Origin: a virus | Virus record (IMG/VR): IMGVR_UViG_3300037485_001103 | Coordinates: 1 to 27,463 of that record | DNA: 27,463 bases | Strand: one strand, 5' to 3' | Part shown: positions 23,818-27,463 of the stretch, piece by piece | Position numbering within the stretch: the first letter of the stretch is position 1 | Layout of the letters: each line of letters begins with the position of its first letter | Program-made: the position numbers and the translations under genes | The notes under the pieces: model-generated | Databases searched by the model: none | Told to the model about the DNA's origin: nothing | Seen by the model: the letters and a program-made list of their open reading frames with translations, nothing else

Positions 23818-24087
23818 ATGAACCCCGAGAAGACCTCCACCACCCGTCTGGCCCTCGAGAAGGTCCAGCTGTTCGTGACCAGCGTGACGCTGGTCGGGAT
23901 GATCGCATACGTCGGCAAGCAGCTGGCGGTCTCGGAGCAGCAGAGCAGGCTGCTCGAGGGGATCTCCACGGACATCACGGTGATCAAGGAGCGCAACGCG
24001 GACGCGAACGCGCAGATCAAGGTGCTGTCGGAGCGCGTTTCGCAGGTCGAGCGCAGGCTCGAGCGGATGGAGCAGGCGCGGCCATGA
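23818..24087 (+). CDS. Small membrane protein with coiled coil, holin-like candidate
   Basis: An 89-residue protein with one hydrophobic stretch at about residues 16-32 (VQLFVTSVTLVGMIAYVG), flanked by a basic-neutral N-terminus. A long amphipathic helix follows from about residue 36 to the end (QQSRLLEGISTDITVIKERN, IKVLSERVSQVERRLERME). One transmembrane segment plus a coiled coil suits small phage lysis or envelope proteins, including some holins and spanin-like factors, but the sequence is not diagnostic. It is the first gene after the fibers, where lysis genes often begin. The stop overlaps the next start (ATGA, 24084-24087). Confidence 0.6.
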   Translation: MNPEKTSTTRLALEKVQLFVTSVTLVGMIAYVGKQLAVSEQQSRLLEGISTDITVIKERNADANAQIKVLSERVSQVERRLERMEQARP

Positions 24088-24602
24088 TCCGGTGGCTTGC
24101 GACCGTCCTGCTCACGCTGGCGGCCGCAGGATGCAGCCCCTCGGCGGAGATCGCCATGCGGGCGAACCGCATCGCTGACCGCGCCCGGGAGGACGCGGCG
24201 GCCTGGACCCGTGCGGAGACGGCGCACCCGGACCTGCGCGGCGAGGCCGACGCCGGGCGCAAGCGGGCGGACGCCGACATCAAGGACGCCTTCGGAGTGA
24301 CGGTGGCCCTGACTGGGGTGGAGGACCAAGTGCCGTGGTGGGCAAGCCTGCTCGGCTGGCTCGCGGCGGCCGTCGGCGCCGTCTGCGTCGTGGTCATCCT
24401 GTGGCAGACCGGGCTTGGCACGGCGATCCGCGTGGCAATAGGGTGGCTGCCCCGGCGCAAGGTGCAGGAGGCCGACCTCGCGGTCGCCATGCTCGACGGG
24501 GACAAGGCCGAGGGACCGCGGGAGTTCGTGGCGGCAAAGCGGGCGGCCGACCCCGTGTTCGACGCCTGCTTCCGCAAGGCGCAGGAGAAGGGGAAGCCAT
24601 GA
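24084..24602 (+). CDS. Membrane lipoprotein with a second membrane segment, possible spanin-like protein
   Basis: A 172-residue protein. The N-terminus MIRWLATVLLTLAAAGC is a lipoprotein signal with lipobox LAAAGC, so Cys17 would be lipidated. Residues about 18-80 are charged and helical, Ala/Arg/Asp-rich. Residues 85-107 (WWASLLGWLAAAVGAVCVVVILW) form a clear membrane segment. The C-terminal ~60 residues are charged and probably cytoplasmic. A lipidated N-terminus together with an internal membrane helix is uncommon for ordinary phage lipoproteins. Proximity to the holin-like gene suggests a lysis role, for example a spanin-type function, but exclusion or other envelope roles are possible. 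It is coupled by ATGA to both neighbours. Confidence 0.65.
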   Translation: MIRWLATVLLTLAAAGCSPSAEIAMRANRIADRAREDAAAWTRAETAHPDLRGEADAGRKRADADIKDAFGVTVALTGVEDQVPWWASLLGWLAAAVGAVCVVVILWQTGLGTAIRVAIGWLPRRKVQEADLAVAMLDGDKAEGPREFVAAKRAADPVFDACFRKAQEKGKP

Positions 24603-25504
24603 AGAACTTCCGGGTGATTTCGCACGCCCGCAACGTGCATACGGTCGAGCTGCTGGGCGGCAGCAAAACCGACGAGTGGAGCTTCTTGCTTCGAGGGGAC
24701 GCTCACCATGACAACCCACACAGCCTGCACGATTTAGAGCGCAAGCACCTCGAGGAGTGCAGGGCCGCTGGCGGGGGCTGGATCGACGTGGGCGACCTCT
24801 TCTGCGCCATGCAGGGCAAGTACGACCCGCGCCGGGCGCGGCAGTCTGTGCGCGACGAGGACGCGATGGCGGCCGACTACCTTGACTCGCTGGTGCGGAA
24901 CGCGGCCACGTTCTACAACCCCTACGCCGAGAACTGCGTCCTGATTGGCCGCGGCAACCACGAAACGGCCATCTTGAAGAACTGCGAGACCGACCTGACC
25001 GAGCGGCTCTGCGAGCGCATGAGCCAAGCGACCGGACACAAAGTGCACTCGGGCGGCTACGGTGGCTGGATCAGGTTCGTCGCCAAGTGCCACCAGCAAC
25101 AGTACACCCTGCTGCTCAAGTACTTCCACGGCTCGGGCGGCGCGGCCCTGATGTCGTTCGACACCCTCAAGGTGCGCCGGGCGGCCGCCGTGACCCCTGA
25201 CGCCGACGTGGTCGTGAGCGGGCACGTGCACAAGCAGTGGGTGATGCCGCTGGCCCGGGAGCGCCTAATCCTGAACAAGGAAGGCGCCCGGGTGGTTTCC
25301 GACGTGCAGTGGCACGTCCGGACGGGGACCTACAAGGACGAGTTCGATGACGGCTTTGCAGGGTTCCACGTGGAACAGGGGCGCACCCCAGAGATGATGG
25401 GAGCGGTCTGGATGAAGCTGCACTTCCGGTCTAGGCGGGTGCAGAACGAGGGGCGAAAGAACAGTCTCTACGAGCTGGTGCCGGAGTTCCGGCTTGCACA
25501 CTAG
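24599..25504 (+). CDS. Calcineurin-like metallophosphoesterase
   Basis: A 301-residue enzyme starting at the ATGA overlap with the lipoprotein gene. It has the full set of metal-binding motifs of the family: GDAHHD (Asp34, His36), GD at about 65-66 (DVGDLF), GRGNHE at about 117-122 (Asn120, His121), His177 in KYFHG, and GHVH at about 208-211. Such enzymes coordinate two metal ions and cut phosphomono- or phosphodiester bonds. The substrate could be nucleic acid, nucleotide or a cell-wall phosphate; it cannot be read from sequence. The DLFCAMQGKYDPR and DLTERLCERM segments recall related phage-encoded enzymes. Its placement among membrane and possible lysis genes, not among replication genes, is unusual. 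Confidence 0.85.
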   Translation: MKNFRVISHARNVHTVELLGGSKTDEWSFLLRGDAHHDNPHSLHDLERKHLEECRAAGGGWIDVGDLFCAMQGKYDPRRARQSVRDEDAMAADYLDSLVRNAATFYNPYAENCVLIGRGNHETAILKNCETDLTERLCERMSQATGHKVHSGGYGGWIRFVAKCHQQQYTLLLKYFHGSGGAALMSFDTLKVRRAAAVTPDADVVVSGHVHKQWVMPLARERLILNKEGARVVSDVQWHVRTGTYKDEFDDGFAGFHVEQGRTPEMMGAVWMKLHFRSRRVQNEGRKNSLYELVPEFRLAH

Positions 25505-25513
25505 GAGGCGACC

Positions 25514-25819
25514 ATGCACGTCAAGATGGGCGGCGAGGAGTTCGAGGTCCGGCTGCCGGCGAACATGAAGGACTTCGGCTCCTGCGAGATCACCCGCTGC
25601 CGCAACGGCACGACGCGCCGGATCATCCGCCTGCGGGCCAAGCAGGGGGAGCGTGCTATGCTGGATACCGCTCTCCATGAAGGGCTGCACGCCTGCCATG
25701 AGGAGTGGCCGGAAGACCTTGTTCGGTCCACGGCAACAGACCTCGCTCGCCTCTTGTGGACGCTCGGCTACCGCCGCGTGGCGGACCCATGCTCCTCATC
25801 CCGTTCAGGTGGTACATGA
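25514..25819 (+). CDS. Mini-protein with HExxH zinc metallopeptidase-like motif
   Basis: A 101-residue protein with a strong ribosome site (aggagg). The N-terminal ~45 residues are strand-rich and basic. The motif LHEGLHACHEEW gives HExxH at residues 55-59 (H55-E56-G-L-H59). It is followed by EDLVRSTATDLARLLWTLGYR, a helix ending I also recall from small phage proteins with HE-x-LHA. This is the zinc-binding signature of gluzincin/SprT-like peptidases. A third ligand would have to come from the following helix (for example Glu63, Glu64 or Asp76); I cannot fix it. At this size it would be a minimal enzyme or a zinc-binding protein. Its C-terminus overlaps the next small gene. Confidence 0.6.
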   Translation: MHVKMGGEEFEVRLPANMKDFGSCEITRCRNGTTRRIIRLRAKQGERAMLDTALHEGLHACHEEWPEDLVRSTATDLARLLWTLGYRRVADPCSSSRSGGT

Positions 25820-25920
25820 TGGCTTCCTTCCTCGGCAACATCTGGTTCGCTGGTCTTGCGCTCGCAGTCGGTTTCGTCGGCGGCTGGTGGCTCTGCGCCA
25901 AGCGCGGCGGCAAGGTCTGA
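25816..25920 (+). CDS. Tiny single-pass membrane protein
   Basis: A 34-residue protein read from the ATG at 25816 (overlapping the previous stop as ATGA), or from the adjacent ATG at 25819. A Shine-Dalgarno-like aggtgg lies just upstream and fits 25819 better in spacing. An upstream ATG at 25789 is possible but overlaps the preceding gene more. The product is almost entirely one transmembrane helix (LGNIWFAGLALAVGFVGGWWL) followed by a basic end, CAKRGGKV. This predicts an N-out/C-in single-pass protein by the positive-inside rule. Small membrane proteins of this type occur in phage lysis blocks, but a function is not shown. Confidence 0.55.
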   Translation: MMASFLGNIWFAGLALAVGFVGGWWLCAKRGGKV

Positions 25921-25923
25921 CCC

Positions 25924-26991
25924 GTGCCAGGGGAGACGGCGACGAGCTGCTGCTGCGGCGGTGGGCCGACGCCCTCGCCCAACTGCCCGGATGATGGCAC
26001 GCCTCCGCCGACGCCTACGGTGACGATCAAACTCGACGCTTCGCCCATTGCCTGCTCGTGGGTGAAGTCGGCGAGCTGCGTGCCGATGACGTGCGGGTGT
26101 GACGGCGGGGCAGGACAGACCCAGATCAAGCCCTGCGGGCCGACCACACCATGCACCACGCTGGTTCCGGCGTTCTTCCCCTACGTGAACTTCGTGACTG
26201 GGCTCGGCGCCGCGAAGGCATTCGCCTGCTGGCCGACGTACAGCGACGAGACCTACCCCAGCGTGGGCACGTGCACCTCGACCATCGTGCCGTGCGGCAG
26301 CTTCGAGCAGTCGTATGACCCCTACAGCACGAACTGGTCGTTCCCGCTGACGTGCGGAGGCGACGGAAGCCTTGCCATCTGCGGCGGGATGGCTGGCGGC
26401 AACGTGCAGTACTACCCCTCGCAGGCGTCCTACGAGGCAGGCAACGGCGTCAAGGTCGAGGTCTCCGGTTACTGCTGCGAGACCTGCGCGTGCGTCAGCA
26501 ACCCGAAGTGCTCGGTCATCGCGGTCAACGTGCACGCGATCTGGACTATCTCGGCGCAGGTGCCGTGGGTGCGATTCATCCCGGGCGCCAACCTGTGCAT
26601 CTGCAACGACCCGTTCTTTGATGTCGGCGCGTGGATCTTGCAGGCAGCTCCATACGGCCCGCAGACGCTGGACTTCGTCCACCAGCAGTTCCTGACGATG
26701 GAGTTCGAGAACACGATCTACACGACGCAGACCGAGAAGCGTCTTGCGCCTGGCGCCTACGCACCTCGGTGCATTCAGGAAATGCAGAACCAGTGCGGCG
26801 CGGCGGCGGTCACGGGCTTCTACAGCTTCACCGGGAGCGTGGATGCCTGCAACGGCATCGCGCCGTACACGCCAGGCTTCATCGACGCCGGGATTGATTG
26901 CGGCGAGCCGTGCCTTGTGCAGGACCAGCAGTGCTCGGTGGCCGAGCTCGCCGCGCACGGCTGGGGGATCTCCGTGTCGGTGAGCGCATGA
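25924..26991 (+). CDS. Cysteine-rich protein, function unknown
   Basis: A 355-residue protein begun by GTG 25924. It contains 28 cysteines (about 8%), placed mostly in short clusters: SCCCGGG at the start, CVPMTCGC, YCCETCAC, LCICND and a C-terminal group CGEPCLVQDQQC. No signal peptide or membrane segment is visible, and the clusters do not follow an obvious single zinc-finger spacing. The remaining sequence is beta-rich with many Tyr, Pro and Gly (YPSQASYEAGNGVKVEV, WTISAQVPWVRFIPG). Either metal binding or, if the protein reaches an oxidising compartment or the virion exterior, disulfides could explain the cysteines. It lies in a dense run of genes after the small membrane protein and is coupled by ATGA to the last gene. 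Confidence 0.7.
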   Translation: MPGETATSCCCGGGPTPSPNCPDDGTPPPTPTVTIKLDASPIACSWVKSASCVPMTCGCDGGAGQTQIKPCGPTTPCTTLVPAFFPYVNFVTGLGAAKAFACWPTYSDETYPSVGTCTSTIVPCGSFEQSYDPYSTNWSFPLTCGGDGSLAICGGMAGGNVQYYPSQASYEAGNGVKVEVSGYCCETCACVSNPKCSVIAVNVHAIWTISAQVPWVRFIPGANLCICNDPFFDVGAWILQAAPYGPQTLDFVHQQFLTMEFENTIYTTQTEKRLAPGAYAPRCIQEMQNQCGAAAVTGFYSFTGSVDACNGIAPYTPGFIDAGIDCGEPCLVQDQQCSVAELAAHGWGISVSVSA

Positions 26992-27257
26992 CCCCGCAGA
27001 GCTCCGAGGACAGGCGAGCATGGCGGCCGGCGGGCTGGGGCGGTCCCCCGCCGGCGGCCCGTGCCCCCATGCGCGGCCTCGGCGACGTGGTCGCCGCCGT
27101 CACCACGGCGGTCGGGATCAAGCCCTGCGGCGGATGCAAGGAGCGCCAGGCGGCCCTGAACCGCCTTGTCCCGTTTGCCGGGTCGGAAACGCCCGCAGCG
27201 GCGTCCGAGGCTCCCGAGGCGGCCACGGCCCCTCCCGCGCCCACGGACGCGCCGTAG
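26988..27257 (+). CDS. Small Pro/Ala-rich protein with a CGGC motif
   Basis: An 89-residue protein starting at the ATG overlapping the previous stop. The centre, GLGDVVAAVTTAVGIKPCGGCKERQAALNRLVPF, follows a pattern I have seen in many phage proteins: a short helix, then CGGC-x-RR/ER, then LNRLVPF. The flanks are Pro/Ala-rich and probably disordered. CGGC resembles a metal or redox pair, but no activity is established for the family. It is the last + strand gene, followed by a possible terminator. Its conservation in phage lysis or tail-end regions suggests a structural or regulatory part. Confidence 0.65.
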   Translation: MTPQSSEDRRAWRPAGWGGPPPAARAPMRGLGDVVAAVTTAVGIKPCGGCKERQAALNRLVPFAGSETPAAASEAPEAATAPPAPTDAP

Positions 27258-27281
27258 GGCATTCCTGTCGCCCTAGCGGGC
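27255..27281 (+). terminator. Possible hairpins after the last plus-strand gene
   Basis: TAGGGC (27255-27260, including the stop codon) can pair with GCCCTA (27270-27275) around a 9-nt loop. GCCC/GGGC (27270-27273, 27278-27281) offers an alternative stem. No T-run follows on the + strand, so a true intrinsic terminator is uncertain. Confidence 0.35.
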
Positions 27282-27325
27282 AAAGTAAAACCCCCGCGGG
27301 GGCCGAGAGGCACGCGCCGCGGGGG
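27281..27325 (-). terminator. Rho-independent terminator for the minus-strand gene
   Basis: Read on the minus strand, an 8-bp stem CCCCGCGG/CCGCGGGG (+ strand positions 27317-27324 and 27292-27299) is followed by a T-rich tract (the + strand aaaa and caaag at 27281-27290). This is a stem followed by a T-run on the minus strand. It lies between the two converging genes, as expected where the right-hand gene ends. Confidence 0.6.
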
Positions 27326-27354
27326 CATCCGGGGGCTGGGGGGGGGGGTGGCGA

Positions 27355-27463
27355 TCAGTCGAGCTCGATGGGGTGGCCGTCCATCCACGCGGGCACGTCC
27401 CGGGCCTCGCGGGCGAGCACGGTGGTCATGGTAGCGGCTCGGTGGCAAGCCTGCGCGATGGCG
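27355..27463 (-). CDS. 3' end of a minus-strand gene entering from the right
   Basis: Read right to left, a frame runs from the window edge to TGA (complement of 27355-27357). The visible residues include AIAQACHRAATMTTVLARE, then VPAWMDGHPIELD at the end. The gene begins beyond the window, although an ATG within it (complement of about 27427-27429) could also serve. The short, clean C-terminus and a minus-strand terminator just downstream support a real gene. No family can be assigned from about 35 residues. Confidence 0.5.
   Translation of the reverse strand, partial: AIAQACHRAATMTTVLAREARDVPAWMDGHPIELD

Noticed and set aside
27355-27463. Complete small minus-strand peptide gene starting at the ATG near 27429
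   Set aside because: The frame stays open to the window edge with protein-like sequence, so a longer gene entering from the right is more likely.

Overview
The window is a high-GC segment of a tailed double-stranded DNA phage or prophage (Caudoviricetes). It carries an almost complete late (packaging, head, tail, fiber, probable lysis) gene block, nearly all on the + strand. Genes are tightly packed, with many stop/start overlaps of the ATGA, GTGA or TGATG type. I see no rRNA, tRNA, CRISPR array, integrase or transposase. The head genes are Mu-like: a DUF935-type portal, a MuF-type minor head protein, a protease/scaffold, an HK97-fold capsid candidate, a DUF1320/gp36-like adaptor and a virion-morphogenesis protein. 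The tail block has a frameshifted chaperone pair and a short tape-measure candidate with no sheath or baseplate genes, which suggests a siphovirus-like tail. The host is a high-GC bacterium that uses AGGAG-type ribosome binding sites; I cannot name it.

Layout. 1-2675: a 5'-truncated DNA methyltransferase, a small-terminase candidate and the large terminase. 2686-6906: an accessory island between terminase and portal, where Mu-like phages usually have the two adjacent. It holds a protein built on six near-identical RPGAKAK repeats, a duplicated head-decoration domain fused to a jelly-roll-like domain, and three small proteins. 6911-12666: portal, MuF protein, protease/scaffold, decoration protein and major capsid protein, ending in a strong hairpin. 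12741-14372: head-tail joining proteins and a tail-tube candidate. 14374-14891: tail assembly chaperones joined by a textbook -1 programmed frameshift site. 14884-20109: a tail-terminator candidate, a short tape-measure candidate and two large unassigned tail proteins. 20109-23809: two modular tail fibers with two small proteins between them. 23818-27257: small membrane proteins, a lipoprotein, a metallophosphoesterase, a mini-protein with a zinc-protease motif, a 28-cysteine protein and a small CGGC-motif protein. The last 200 bases hold converging terminators and the end of a minus-strand gene that enters from the right.

Most notable: (i) the RPGAKAK-punctuated gene, whose ~24-bp near-identical DNA repeats separate unrelated, lower-GC modules and look like a shuffling cassette; (ii) a 14-residue copy of the capsid protein N-terminus inside the protease/scaffold protein, conserved as protein but not at wobble positions; (iii) the decoration-protein duplication and fusion; (iv) the -1 frameshift signal. 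No classical endolysin is recognisable in the window.
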